Assembly: GCA_964017045.1 (NCBI GenBank) | Contig: OZ024796.1 | Coordinates: 26,723,010 to 26,787,009 of the forward strand | DNA from: Omphiscola glabra | Lineage: Eukaryota > Mollusca > Gastropoda > Lymnaeidae | Direction: 5' to 3' | DNA length: 64,000 nt | Shown here: piece after piece, positions 32,901-42,481 of the stretch | How positions within the stretch are numbered: the stretch's first letter is position 1 | Layout of the letters: the number at the start of each line of letters is the position of its first letter | Made by a program: the position numbers and the translations under genes | Notes under the pieces: model-generated | Seen by the model: only the letters and a program-made list of their open reading frames with translations | Databases searched by the model: none | What the model was told of the DNA's origin: nothing

Positions 32901-34453
32901 TAAGTTTTGTTAGGAAATCATTAATTTTTAAATTAGTATTTTCAACAAAAAAAAAAATATATATATAAATGTGCCAACTTACATATAAATTTTAAATTTC
33001 AAAATCATTTAAAGCCTTTTTTTTGGTGGTTTCCAAATAGTATATCCAATAAAAAGAAAAATGCACCAAAGAACACAGAAATTGAATAATATTTACACTA
33101 ACAATCACTTATATGCCTTTAGTAGCCTTATCACTTGTTGCCACTGTAAACAATTAGTCCAATTTTGTAACTAGCTCGGAAATTAAATCAAAATTAATTA
33201 ACAGCTCGTTTTTTGAAACTTTCTGCCGATAGCATGCAGTTCAAATATAAACATCTTGTCGGTAAATTAAAATCTCGAAGCAAAAAGGGAAAAGAATAAT
33301 ATAAATATTTGACTCGATTTACTACAGTACAAACATTGGTGCTACCAGCGGCTCGTGGCCATAACGAAAGAAACGCCTAGCTGCTCCCATCGACTCATGG
33401 TAGTTAACCAGTTAGTTAATACCTTCTTTGAATTTTTCAGTTTATTTTCTTGAGATTTCTAGTGACCACACAAAAGATTCAGTTAGTTTTAGAATCTATG
33501 TGTGGAGCAAGGCGATTTGCTGTTGGGAACCAGCTTATAATCCTAGAAGAATAATCCCAGGCCCTGTGGAATTCATCCTGCGCAGTCCACACCATCGCCA
33601 CCATCAAAAAAAAAACATTAATAAGAAAGTAAAGCATTTTTTTTAATGCTTTATATTTCTAATTTGGGGCTATCCATAAAGGTTATCTCCATGGGAAAGG
33701 AAAACTGTTTTATGTTCTAGGAAGAGAAATTTGAAAATAGCATCAAATATTTAGTGAACACTACTGTGTTCATGCCCAGTGAACCTTGAAATTAACAGGC
33801 CTACCTATTGGGGTTTTCAAATTGTGTCCCTGCACAGTCTGGATTAGTCCACACATTGAATTCATAATCTGGTTTAATCTCCACCCCTGAGACTGTTTGA
33901 ACACTGTTAGCTGTAAAACAAACAAAAAAGCAATTTTCAATAATGTAAGTAGCACAAATTTAAAAGTTTAACATTTAAAGATGTATTGGGTAAATATTTG
34001 ATGTATTCAAACCTGAAATAACTGTTTAGTGTATATATATTGCCTAAGAAATGTGTTTTTTCCAGAAACAAGACAATAAAAGTGATATTTATTTATTACC
34101 TCAATACCATTTTTTTAAAATTTCAATTTACTTAAAAAAATATCCTTTAAATATCAGAATATTAGGAAGAATTAAGCCAAAAGGCAAAAATTTAAAATAA
34201 TATTGCTTCCTTTATGCCATATAGGACATGGTGATCATTTTTAAAAAAAAATACTTTGGACTATACATGCATTGAATCAATTTGATAATATTTAAAACAT
34301 GATTTAAAATAAATAGAAACCCGACATTTAAAATGAACTATTGTACTTACAGCATTCATTTCCTTCGTCATCTTTTGAAACCTTTTCCACTTTAGCAAGA
34401 TTTCCAGAATCAAATTTGGATGTAAAGCAAAGAGCCCCAAATTTTATCTCCAT
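11368..34453 (-). CDS. AGBL5: Cytosolic carboxypeptidase 5 (tubulin deglutamylase), 18 coding exons
   Basis: M14-family metallocarboxypeptidase of the CCP5 type; the family removes glutamate side chains from tubulin, including branch-point glutamates. Coding exons (- strand): 34453-34351, 33910-33805, 32503-32332, 32032-31866, 31723-31543, 30247-29126, 28718-28594, 28236-27951, 27250-27081, 26593-26458, 25040-24850, 23969-23788, 23467-23175, 22416-22130, 18965-18706, 16161-16113, 12096-12024, 11460-11368. All junctions keep phase and total 3996 nt, or 1331 residues plus stop. Zinc ligands are H252 and E255 (HPGE) and H733 (DLHGH); the catalytic glutamate is E815 (SYTLEC). H252 and E255 equal the human numbers as I recall them, and the H733-E815 spacing of 82 is also the human spacing. 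All introns are GT-AG except GC-AG after exon 7. The two weakest junctions are the exon 6 donor and the small exons 16-17. Confidence 0.92.
13154..13215 (+). repeat. Single end of the CCATnnATAAATGACGTCAC inverted-repeat family
   Basis: CCATCCATAAAAGACGTCAC followed by a G-run matches the left arm of the element at 9789-10050. No partner arm is evident nearby, so it is a fragment in AGBL5 intron 16-17 (between exons 16 and 17). Confidence 0.4.
14770..14870. repeat. Short tandem repeat, about 40 bp x 3
   Basis: AAACTAGTTTTTAATTA recurs at about 14770 and 14810, with AAATTAGTTTTTAATTA at about 14849. It lies in the long AGBL5 intron between exons 16 and 17. Confidence 0.7.
16314..16720. repeat. 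Minisatellite, 45 bp x 9
   Basis: ATAATACCTACATAC (or CACAC) starts at 16321 and repeats every 45 bp to 16681, followed each time by nTAAGGGGATCATA. Because 45 is a multiple of three, the - strand stays open and gives a false 152-residue repeat protein with unit [15 protein letters not shown]. The array lies just before (transcript sense) intron sequence of AGBL5, upstream of exon 16. Confidence 0.92.
16855..16925. repeat. Tandem repeat, 22 bp x 3
   Basis: GGAGGTAGTGTCAGGGGTTG and close variants occur three times in a row, followed by a degenerate end. Confidence 0.75.
17700..17897 (-). mobile_element. SPIN-like hAT MITE, copy 2 (in AGBL5 intron)
   Basis: Read on the - strand it begins CAGCGGTTCTCAACCTGTGG and ends AAAGGTTGAGAACCACTG. 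Inside are GGGTCAAACGACCCTTTCAC, GGGGTCGCCTAAGAC and CATGGGGAACTGTATTAAAG, all matching my memory of the SPIN consensus. The flanking 8-mers CATTACAT and CATTAGAC agree at six positions. At 198 bp it is the longer of the two copies in the window and lies inverted relative to copy 1. Confidence 0.85.
18135..18218. repeat. Tandem repeat, 28 bp x 3
   Basis: CAAGCAGACTCGATCACACA begins at 18135, 18163 and 18191 with one substitution in the last copy. Confidence 0.85.
18308..18427. repeat. Degenerate tandem repeat, about 45 bp x 3
   Basis: Three copies contain GTGTAGTGGAGG or GTGCAGAGGAGG, then CCAGGnAnAATATGCAnA. It sits in the AGBL5 intron between exons 15 and 16. Confidence 0.65.
19045..19292. 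repeat. Minisatellite, 31 bp x 8
   Basis: GGTGGTAACTCAGGGTGGCC repeats every 31 bp from 19045, each copy ending CATGTCTCA or CATGTAACA. It begins 80 bp from the acceptor of AGBL5 exon 15 on the intron side. Confidence 0.93.
20248..20940 (-). mobile_element. Non-autonomous/decayed hAT transposon with inverted ends and target duplication
   Basis: The left end TAGTGATGGGACGAT and right end ATCGTCCCATCACTA are perfect 15-bp inverted repeats. The 8-bp flanks CTTCATAT (20240-20247) and CTTAATAT (20941-20948) differ at one base, as expected for a hAT target duplication. On the - strand, about 20680-20540 encodes a hAT C-terminal dimerisation block: [20 protein letters not shown], then [20 protein letters not shown]. 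The rest of the transposase is missing. It lies in AGBL5 intron 14. Confidence 0.88.
21150..21370 (+). repeat. Dispersed repeat (second copy at 37805-38070)
   Basis: The two segments share, in order, GTGTAATATTTTCTTTT, AGAATnTnnnTATAGTTCA, a G-rich run, nnATTGGGATT and GTGCGTTACTTGnnTGCATG, in the same orientation. Probably an old mobile element; no ends identified. Confidence 0.55.
22766..23067. repeat. Decayed hAT-like fragment(s)
   Basis: CAGGGCTGTCCAACCTTTTTG is a hAT-type terminal sequence, followed by GCGGGCCACAAA. At 23041-23067 the block GGCGCACAGACCGATGCCAG followed by TCCCTG is repeated exactly at 25290-25315, so this stretch includes a copy of the 25163-25340 family. AGBL5 exons 13 and 14 lie on either side. 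Confidence 0.5.
24850..27250 (-). CDS. AGBL5: AGBL5 exons 9-11: catalytic glutamate and end of peptidase domain
   Basis: Exon 9 (27250-27081) encodes [19 protein letters not shown] and [11 protein letters not shown], then [15 protein letters not shown]. Exon 10 (26593-26458) opens with [12 protein letters not shown], in which E815 is the catalytic glutamate, followed by DNGRATPPP. Exon 11 (25040-24850) has [13 protein letters not shown] and VTLSEHNNL, the conserved end of the catalytic domain. All three match CCP5 over their full length, with normal GT-AG junctions. Confidence 0.92.
25163..25340. mobile_element. hAT-like MITE in AGBL5 intron 10
   Basis: The left end CAGCATTTCCCAGATTTTT and the right end (opposite strand) GAGCTTTCCCCAAATGGTGG are imperfect inverted repeats of the CAGCGTTTCCCAAA type common in hAT elements. 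The inner block GGCGCACAGACCGATGCCAG is shared with 23041. No coding capacity. Confidence 0.5.
25431..25711 (-). mobile_element. tRNA-derived SINE, copy B (with head), in AGBL5 intron 10
   Basis: On the - strand the element starts TGGGTGGCCGAGTGGTCTAA. TGGCCGAGTGG fits an RNA polymerase III A box of Ser/Leu-type tRNAs. About 40 bp later GGAGTTCAATCCCC fits a B box. The body then matches copies at 2424-2750, 45640-45999 and 33500-33605, through GAAGGCAACTCTGAATTC and TTATAATCCTAGAAG. This is the only copy in the window with a complete head. Confidence 0.75.
27640..27775. repeat. AT-rich microsatellite (TA)n, interrupted
   Basis: Several (TA)n runs separated by short spacers, in AGBL5 intron 8 between exons 8 and 9. 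Confidence 0.8.
27951..28718 (-). CDS. AGBL5: AGBL5 exons 7-8: acidic segment and DLHGH zinc motif
   Basis: Exon 7 (28718-28594) and exon 8 (28236-27951), residues 618-754. Exon 8 carries an acidic run after residue 667 (DTDDEDEDD) and then [19 protein letters not shown]733, the first His of DLHGH, is the third zinc ligand. The intron between them begins with GC: the donor is AACAG/GCAAGT, a typical GC-AG site, and phase 2 is kept only with this site. Exon 8 ends at CAG/GTCAGT. Confidence 0.88.
29126..30247 (-). CDS. AGBL5: AGBL5 exon 6: HPGE zinc motif and long His/Asn/Gln-rich insert
   Basis: A single 1122-bp exon, residues 244-617. Residues 244-339 are the first half of the catalytic domain: RVHPGE (H252, E255), [11 protein letters not shown] and GVNLNR (308-313, substrate-binding region), ending in YHHVQ. 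From residue 340 conservation stops. About 280 residues of Ser/His/Asn/Gln-rich, probably disordered sequence follow in the same exon, and the insert continues in exons 7-8 to about residue 723. The exon must end in phase 0, so the donor is ATT/GTGGGT. A better-looking GTAGTA four bases later would shift phase and hit TAG at once. Confidence 0.88.
31105..31316. repeat. Minisatellite, 31 bp x 7, with near-palindromic unit
   Basis: GTACCCCAGCCTAGGGCTAG starts at 31105 and recurs every 31 bp to 31291. Each unit contains AGCCTAGGGCTAGGCT, an almost perfect inverted repeat able to form a hairpin. One copy has GCGAGG in place of GCTAGG. It lies in AGBL5 intron 5. Confidence 0.93.
31325..31475. repeat. 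Minisatellite, 46 bp x 3
   Basis: ACATAAAAATTAGCAAAATG begins at 31325, 31371 and 31417, with a partial copy at 31463. It directly adjoins the 31-bp array but is unrelated to it in sequence, and ends about 70 bp from the AGBL5 exon 5 donor. Confidence 0.9.
31543..34453 (-). CDS. AGBL5: AGBL5 exons 1-5: N-terminal domain
   Basis: Residues 1-243. The start ATG (34453-34451) opens [18 protein letters not shown], matching the CCP5 amino terminus. Diagnostic blocks follow: [12 protein letters not shown] in exon 2, [10 protein letters not shown] and [11 protein letters not shown] in exon 3, [12 protein letters not shown] in exon 4 and the [12 protein letters not shown] block in exon 5. This is the beta-sandwich N-domain that precedes the catalytic domain in cytosolic carboxypeptidases. 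Donors after exons 1-5 are GTAAGT, GTAGGC, GTTTGT, GTGTGT and GTATTG. The sequence before the ATG contains a possible acceptor about 18 bp upstream (ATAG), so a 5' untranslated exon farther upstream is likely. Confidence 0.9.
32713..33422. mobile_element. Possible inverted-repeat element in AGBL5 intron 2
   Basis: TTAACTGATTGGCTACCAG at the left is roughly inverted at the right, where GGTAGTTAACCAGTTAGTTAA lies at 33400-33420. The right-end sequence GTGGTAGTTAAnCAGTTAAG also occurs near 20811, inside the hAT element. No target duplication was confirmed; boundaries are tentative. Confidence 0.35.
33500..33605 (+). mobile_element. SINE-like fragment, copy C
   Basis: GCGATTTGCTGTTGGGAACC, CAGCTTATAATCCTAGAAGA and ATAATCCCAGGCCCTGTGGA are the reverse complement of blocks in copies A, B and D. 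Only the central part is kept. AGBL5 intron 2. Confidence 0.65.
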
Positions 34454-34459
34454 GTTTCA

Positions 34460-37400
34460 TTAATTGAATCACCTATTAAATATATAGTTTATTAGTATTT
34501 TTAGCTCACAGCGTTGAAGAGAGATTTATATCTATTTCAACTTTTAATATTAAAATATTATTAATATAGGATTTGGATTTTATAAAGTTTACATTTGTGT
34601 TGGATGAATCTAACTTTGAAATTTTAGAGATATATATAACTAGGTACTTTGACAGAAATTTTTAATATTGTCCTATTGCCATAAATGATACATCATATTA
34701 AAGGGCTATCTATAAGCTTTGCAAAAATACCAATTTTTAGTGCATTTTTTTAACCCCTTCTTTATCTTTTTATTTTACTGTAAAAACTTGTGACCCATTT
34801 TCCAAATTTCTGCCTTATTTTGCCCACAACTTTTTTATTTTTATAGATAATGCTACCAAATTTTTAGGAGACATTCTCAATGCAATATACAACACAATGA
34901 ACAACAAAACTTTTACATAACATCAAGAATTTGCATTTTGGATAATGTTACGAAAAAAGTGAATAGAAAAATTGGAACAATCATTATTTATGAAGAAAAA
35001 AACAATAAAATAACATGTTTATTGAATTTACACTAATTTTATAAAGCTATAGTTAAATTTTAAATCAATTATCATATTTATATAACGGTATGTATTCTTT
35101 TTTATATATAAAATTGATGGATATAATTATAAATAAAAATTACTAAAATAAAATCATCCATAAGTTATTAGACTAAAGGTAAGGATACACAGTAAGTAGG
35201 GTAAGTATTAGAATTTTATATTAAGTTAACAATTATTTAAAAATGTATATTTTAATACCCAATGTATATTTTAATACCTTGTTAAATTAAAAAGATACTA
35301 ACTTTAATTAGGCATGTAAGTGTGGTTGTAGTAATAGTAACTAATAGTAATAAAAGTTCAGTAAGTGAAAAAATTTAAGCTTAGGCCTAGGCGTAAATAG
35401 ACTATAAGATATTAATAACTGTTGTTTATAATTATAACTGATATTGATATGTAGGCCTTTTTTTAGTAATTATCTCCCAAATGAGTAGTCATTAATAAGA
35501 GAATAACGACTATTATAATTGAGATTACTATTATTTTCATAAAAGTATTAATTATTGATTCAATAATGTACATCGATAAACTGACTACTAAGTACCGGTG
35601 GTACACAAAATTTTTAACGTACAATTTAAAAGCAACCTTTGGTCACTACATAAACTTTTCTTAAATTTTGTACAATTATTCATTTTAAACTTCTTATAAT
35701 TATTCAGATGTTTAAGGATTTAACTATAACGAATCACTTCATAATTGACAGTGATAATAGCCATTTCCGGCTTTTCAGTCAAAAAAATAAATAATGGGGA
35801 AATTTTCATAGTGGGATGAATAACTTTTCAGAGACATGGTCAATGATAATAACTCAAAAAAGGATAAAATTTATAAAATGAATGTAGATTCCGTGGTACT
35901 AAACATTTTTATGTGCCTTAACTAGTAAAAAAGTATTTATGTGATTTGTATACGTACAGCACCATAATAATAATACTGTCCGTGATGCACAAAAAAATCT
36001 AGTAGCATAAATCAAACATCACCTGAACACAAAAACTGATACGTCACTGGTGAGAAAAGCATTATTTAATAAACAAATGTGACGTAGTATGCAATTTTCC
36101 AATGATACTGTGTAGCCGTACGCCATTATTGTAGAACACGTTTTTTCGACATTTTTGTATATGCACAGAAGGTATGCGCGAGTGACTTTTGAAGTACCTA
36201 ATATAACTTAGAAATTAAAAAATAGTATCAATTATGAAATTATCATTTGCATGAATTTGGGTGTTTGGTTTTAGTCTGATACTGAATGTCAAACATCAGT
36301 GAAACATTCAAATATAAAGGCATATATATGCACTGGGACTAGAGTCAGTGTTTGGTCTTGGTGCCCAGGGCCAGGGACAAGAATAATTAGCCCCCATCCC
36401 CTCAACTTCGAAACACATTATTTTCATTATTAAAATACTATCACAGATCACCTTGATACCCCCCCCCCCCCAGTCTGGGGTACAGGGAATATCTCCCTTC
36501 TACCCTTCCACATACACACATTTGCAACCTTCCACTTAGACTGTGATGACAGTAAAAACAATGGAATAATAAATTTGATGGTATATGAAATCTAAGGAGT
36601 AAAGCTAAGGGTAAATTAAGCCATAGAATAACTGGTTGACTCACTGAATGACATTGATGACACTTTCACAAGAGCGTCGACAAGAAAGCAGACAAGTCAA
36701 CAATCAACTCTGATAATCAACTAAGACTAAGAAACGAAGTCTTGTACTTGTAGACTGTCACATTCGTTAAGTCCGTTTCTGCTTATTTAAAAACAAACAT
36801 ATTACAGAATTGTCACATTTGCGGTAGCAACAAGGTGAAGATAATTTATATAGGAGATCATGAATGCATTTTAAAAGTTAATTTTGTATGCGAGCTTTCC
36901 GTTTTGATTTCATGCAATCAACAGGTGAAGTGTTGTCAGACATGTTGTAAACTATCATGGTTGCTGGTCACGTGACCTTGATTTTGTAAGGCAATTGGCC
37001 GGAGATAACATTCTATTCGTTTCGCATTCATTTTAAAGTGAATGAAATCACCAGCACGACTCACCAAATCATATTTATTCGTATTACAGCTTGTATGAAT
37101 TATCTCCAGGTTTTCAGTTCAATTAAAATTTTACTGTTTAATTAAGATTATTTATTCACAGTTCTATATTATAAGAATTAATTAATAAGTAATATTCAGA
37201 TTTAAAAAATCAAATAATACAACCCCAAAAACATATTAACTTTTGTACACATACAATTTATACTATCTTACTTTCAGCGATGAATGTAGCAACTCTGCTA
37301 TAATTCAAGATGTACTCGCCAAACTAGCGTAATATTTGATTCAAAAAAGCGCAATATAGATAAGGCTTACAGTTGTGCAGCCAGAGTTAGAGCCGACCGG

Positions 37401-37800
37401 GGGCGTCATTTCAGGTTTTTTTCAAGGGTGAGGCAAAACCAAAAGTTCGTCGGCTTGTTAAGCTGTTTATTACTGGAGGCGCCACAGTAAATAGCAATTT
37501 AAATAAACCTGAAAATTCAGGGAGGGGGGCAAATGCCGCACACTGCCCTACCCATATGACGTCCATGACCGGGACTGGGACGGACTAAACATTTTGCCAC
37601 CTGAAAAAAACCAACAACTCAGCAGTGGGCCTAAAACGCCATTGCTTAGATTGATTAAGAAAAAAAAAATGCCCCTCACTTTTTTCCTTCGCCACTGATT
37701 ATGTATATTATCTAATACATATATATTGCTTGTGGTGTGACTGCTTCCATTTTTTTGGATAGCACACAAAATATAATTCATTGCCGATAACTACGCTAAA
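34460..37800. other. AT-rich intergenic region upstream of AGBL5
   Basis: No supported coding sequence. The AGBL5 promoter and probable 5' untranslated exon should be in this interval, but no core promoter could be pinned down. A C-run at 36460-36470 and short open frames around it carry no recognisable domain. Confidence 0.6.
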
Positions 37801-37804
37801 TGAT

Positions 37805-38070
37805 TTTTTTTTTTTTTTAAAATAACGCAACTGCGTTTGGTGTGTAATATTTTCTTTTCGGAAAATGAAATCGTCTCAATTTAAAAATGGTGTAATAAAT
37901 GTTCGGCTTAAAAGTGGTTTGGACATCAGAATATAGTTCATGGGCGTGAAATTAAAAGTGTGCAATGACGTACCATTGGCGGGGGCGGGGGGGGCGGGTA
38001 AGGGTAAGGGGTGTAGCGAAAATTGGGATTCTTAAACGTGCGTTACTTGAGTGCATGTTTTGTCAAGTAA
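37805..38070 (+). repeat. Dispersed repeat (partner of 21150-21370)
   Basis: It shares the ordered blocks listed for 21150-21370, ending GTGCGTTACTTGAGTGCATG. It is longer in the G-rich middle part. Confidence 0.55.
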
Positions 38071-38804
38071 ATTTAGTAGATGGGAAGTTCACACATTGCT
38101 GCCGCCAATATTTGGCGAGCTGTAACTAGTGTTTACATAAATGGTGAATAAATAACAAGTTCGGTAAAAATTAATTCAGTTGAAGTTGTTTCAATCTACT
38201 TCCACTTTGTGTGTGGACCCCCCCCCCCCCCACCCCAGCACGTTTTATTTTATTTTGAGGATGTGTGAGGTCAATTATGAATAAAACCAAGCTTTAAAAT
38301 AGGTTCACGGATTGGGACGCTGCTTCCACATTGTGTCATTAGACAAGCTGGAGTCAGACAAATGCAAAAGATGTGCCACGACAAGTAGAAATGCTTCCCA
38401 TTGCAGCTTACGTATCATCGGGTTTGGGAGCGCATAGAGTCAAAGTTTATCGCGATTGATGGTTTTCTCCTCACAACTTCCATTAGTTTATCATCCAATA
38501 CTAACATCCTAACTGGTCATATGTTCATTAGGGCATACCTCATCAGCCGGCCAAAGACTATGAAAAGTGGACACAACAATGTTTCCATAGCAATATCTTC
38601 TCTAATTGTAGATAGCTACCGTACATGGTTGTGGGGGAGGGGGAAAAGGGGGGGTGTAAAAAGGATAATTCACACACCGACAACAGAGGGCACACGGCTG
38701 TCTGGATCAATGAACCACTACAACACTCGATCGTCAAGCGAGAGATTTTTTTTTTTTTTTAAAAAGAGTAATTTTCTTGTTGATATTGAAAGATAGAGAG
38801 ATAA

Positions 38805-39702
38805 TAGACTACGATAACCACAAGCAACTTCAAGCAGATTTGAAGTGCCTTATGAATTGGGCAGACAAATGGGGCATGAAATTTAATGAAACCAAATGCT
38901 ACATAATGAGCATCTAAAAAAAAACCCATCAAGCTATATGTACACACTAAATAGGACAATCCTTCAACAAGTAACAAATAATCCATACCTTGGAATTCTC
39001 TTCTCAAATAACCTAAAATGGTCACCCCATATAAACAACATTTCAAAAAAAGCCAACTCAACACTAGGTTTTATTAGAAGAAATCTGCGCCACCTCCCAA
39101 CATCCTGCAAACGAAATGCCTATCTTGCACTCGTTCGTCCGATACTAGAATATGGTGCAATCATCTGGGACCCATACCTCAAGCAAGACGTGGAAAAATT
39201 GGAGCGAATCCAACGTAACGCAATGCGCTTCATAGCACGTGACTATAAAACCTCCACTCCTGGCTACGTCACTGGCCTTTTAAACAGATTTGACATCACC
39301 ACTCTCAAGGACAGACGAGAAAAGATCCGCCTAACATTCTTATATAAAGTGGTCATGGGGCTAATTCCGGCCATCCCAGCAAACAATTATCTTACCCCAC
39401 AGAAGCCAGGCCGATTAATTAGAGCCAAACAGTCACTTAACACTGACTTAACATCTGACAACCCCATGAGAAATTACACCCGAAACAATAACAAATGCTT
39501 CACTGTGCCTCGGAGTAACACAGTGAAACATAAGCAGTCATTCTTTCCACGCACCATAATTGCTTGGAACAACCTGGACAATACCGCCGTGAACTCGACA
39601 ACGATTAGGAGCCGTTAGATTGGCAACATCGCTTCCCCAACCGTTGCACATATGCCAGTTTATGGATGCAGCAACGTACCGAACCAGAACCAGAACCAGA
39701 AA
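38805..39702 (+). pseudogene. Decayed LINE, 3' end of reverse-transcriptase ORF (Jockey/CR1-like)
   Basis: The first part reads QLQADLKCLMNWADKWGMKF, the block that follows the catalytic core in Jockey/CR1-type reverse transcriptases. A run of nine A's near 38919 then breaks the frame. From 38896 a 240-residue frame continues with YLGILFSNNLKW, ALVRPILEYGAIIWDP and KLERIQRNAMRFI, typical of the thumb and C-terminal part, and ends WNNLDNTAVNSTTI with a stop at 39616-39618. A repeated AACCAG tail follows (39680-39700). The 5' part, including the endonuclease and catalytic YxDD box, is absent, so the copy is dead. It sits between AGBL5 and the aminotransferase gene. Confidence 0.85.
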
Positions 39703-42370
39703 GATAATGAAAATTCTATCAGCCCCATTCATTATTCCGAAAATTGATGACCACTTTCTGTCATTCGGTCTAACACCTATTTTCAATGCGTCGCAATCCA
39801 TTTGTTGAAAGAAGCGTTCAATCTGTGGTTGTCACTTCGGGGCTTCAGGTAAATGCAGTTTATCCAACCACATCACCGATAATTTGTTTTTGTGTTTTTT
39901 TTAAATGTCTGTTGCGGATACTAGATTTTTAGCTCGCTTACTCCTTTACTAAATCTTTTTTCTCTTCAGTGGTGTTGGAAGGGGTTGGCAGAGAAGGTGG
40001 TCCACCCCGGGTGCCACATTTTCTTTATATGGAGGGGCGGAATTTTCGGCCAACTTCAGAGTTTTTTTCAGTTGAATCGGGTGGCATTAAGTGGTGTTTT
40101 CCCTAGTAACGCCACTGCGTCTGCATCTCGATATTTACTAGATTTTTAAACTATTTATTTAATTGCACCACGCTGCATTAATTATAACCATAATATGTAA
40201 ATGGGGCTTACTGAGTTGTGACTCTAGGATTAGTGCCATCCGGGGCGGGCAAATATTTCTGCTACCCATTTCCACGAAAAATCTCTGTATATGGCTGAAT
40301 TTGCCACCACTCCTAATTGTTACGAAGAATTGTTGTACTGTACTAGGACTTGAGTGTTACTTTAGGTTAGCACTTTTGCTAAGGCTGTGACTAGGGTATG
40401 ATTATATTTCCTAATTCTTGGGACTATACTCAACTATACTGAGACTATACTAACCGTAGTAACTGTACTGGAACTAACTATACTGGAACTAACTATACTG
40501 GAACTGGCTATAACGGAACTGTTTAGCAAATTATGGATAAACAAACTTTATCGAATAAAATAGCTAGCCAGGCTCTGCTATCAGATTACAGGTAAAAGAG
40601 GACGATAAATGATGGACCCTTTAATTTTATACCCTAAGTTTGGTGTCCTACCTTGCATTCTAGTATGCTAGGCGTCGCACGCCTTGACCAGATGAGCGCA
40701 TTGTTTCAGCTGGGTTCCGGTCGAGGGGACCAGGTTAATTTCCATTGTTTATTGCTATGACTGTTCGGCCCAGCCAAATTGCGCAATGTCAAGTGAGGTA
40801 GGGGTGAAGAGCATGTGAGCAAGCAGGTCTCAAAAAGATGAGGACCAGCGGGTCTCAACAATAACAAAGAAAAAAAAAACAGCCACACTAGCCGGACCGC
40901 TCACCAACTCCATCCCTACGCCACTGGTCTTACAATGAGATATTTTTAAAGTTTATGTTGTCAGCTATTCTGTAAAAAAAAATTCTTATATTTTAAAATA
41001 TAACCTACTTGTTGCAAGGAATAAATATTTAATTAAAAAAAGTCCTACGATTTGATAATTTTGAAGGCGGAATTGAACAATATCGTGACTATAATTTCGT
41101 CGCCACTTGTTGAACGCTCATAAACGTAGTTATTTTATCAGAGTAGAGGATAACAACAACAACAAATTAAATAACGTATGAATATTAAAATTCTTTTTAT
41201 TTACTTTATTCGTTTAAAAAGAAAAAAAAACAATTTCATTATTAAAATCGTATGCGATTACCTTTAGGACTCGACAGCATCAAATAAATGTCACAAAGTG
41301 CAATAGCAGAAGACAGGTTTTGAGTCCAGTTTGAGCGAAAATTATTATTATTTTTTTTTTAAATGTCAACACACAATAATAATAAGATCAAACAATAAAT
41401 TTGATAATAGATGTGGGTTAATTTTTTGTATTTGAAAAACTTACAACACGTTATTTTTAATAATAAAAGGGGTTTTGAGTCTGTCACTCAGATTGGGGGG
41501 GAAGAAGGGGTAGAAATTAGTGAAGGGCATGTCCTTTTGAAAGGGGCTTAGCCATGACCATCTGGATTTCGTAGGCTGGGCTTAGCTCACTCCACAGAAA
41601 TGTATGGATAAATTCAAATTGCTTGTATGTTTTTTGCACGTACAGGAATTTCGTGTTTTTTTTCTTCTCCATTATTCTACACTTATTGAGAGAGCAACAG
41701 ATGAGTGTCAGAAGAGGTGCTAGAGGAAATGTTGTTCCCTAGACCTGATTTTGACTAAACCAATTTTTTTTATTTTGGTTGTTACGGAATAGCAGTCCAA
41801 AGCTATTTTATAATTTTCTATTTAAATTATTAATTTGTTTAGATCATTTAATTATTTTTTTCTTGACGTTAAACCCTCCAATGTAGTAACTTTCTTTCTG
41901 AACTACTTCATTCACTTTTGATCTGCCCTAAAATTTAGGATGGAAAAATACTAGCAATGGAGATACGTTAATGTTGCTAAAGATTATTTCACGTAGTGTT
42001 TATTTTTCATTTTTGAGAAATTAAATTGCTTTAAAAAACATTTTAAAAAAAAAATCAAACAAAAGTTGTAAAAATTATTTTCAAAAAATGGAAATAAAAT
42101 TATATTTTTTACATGCAAAAATGGTGGTAGAGGGGAGCGGCCTATGCACCCCCCCTCCACTTACTATGCTACAGATGCAGTGACACCCACTCCCCCATCC
42201 AGAAGAGCGTATTATTGTCTTGAACTTTCTTTCAAGGCCATGGTGTTCATTTACGTTTCTAAAAAATAATATTTAAATAAATAAGTAGTTTTACAAAGCT
42301 CAAAAGTATTTAAATTTATATGCACAGCACATAGCAGTATCAGTAAAGAAACTAAATAGCAATTGTGAAT
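39703..42370. other. Intergenic region with degenerate mobile-element traces
   Basis: No gene supported. At 39965-40115 a segment ending CCCTAGTAACGCCACTGCG resembles the hAT-like ends described at 61865-62029. At 40430-40510 the short unit GGAACTAACTATACT is repeated about three times. The rest is AT-rich with poly-A/T tracts. Confidence 0.5.
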
Positions 42371-42373
42371 AAT

Positions 42374-42379
42374 TTTATT
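42374..42379 (-). terminator. Candidate poly(A) signal of the aminotransferase gene
   Basis: TTTATT on the + strand (AATAAA on the - strand), about 105 bp past the stop codon at 42482. Confidence 0.45.
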
Positions 42380-42481
42380 TTTGTTTGTTCTGGATTCGTT
42401 GTGAGATCACGTTACTGACTCTATGATTCAGCTGGTTTACACTCTATCCATTCACTCATTGCGGCCATGACACCACGTCTT

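Noticed and set aside
38401..38796. 131-residue + strand frame upstream of the LINE
   Set aside because: No LINE or other protein motif; ends in a poly-T/A run and shows no codon bias. It may be chance.
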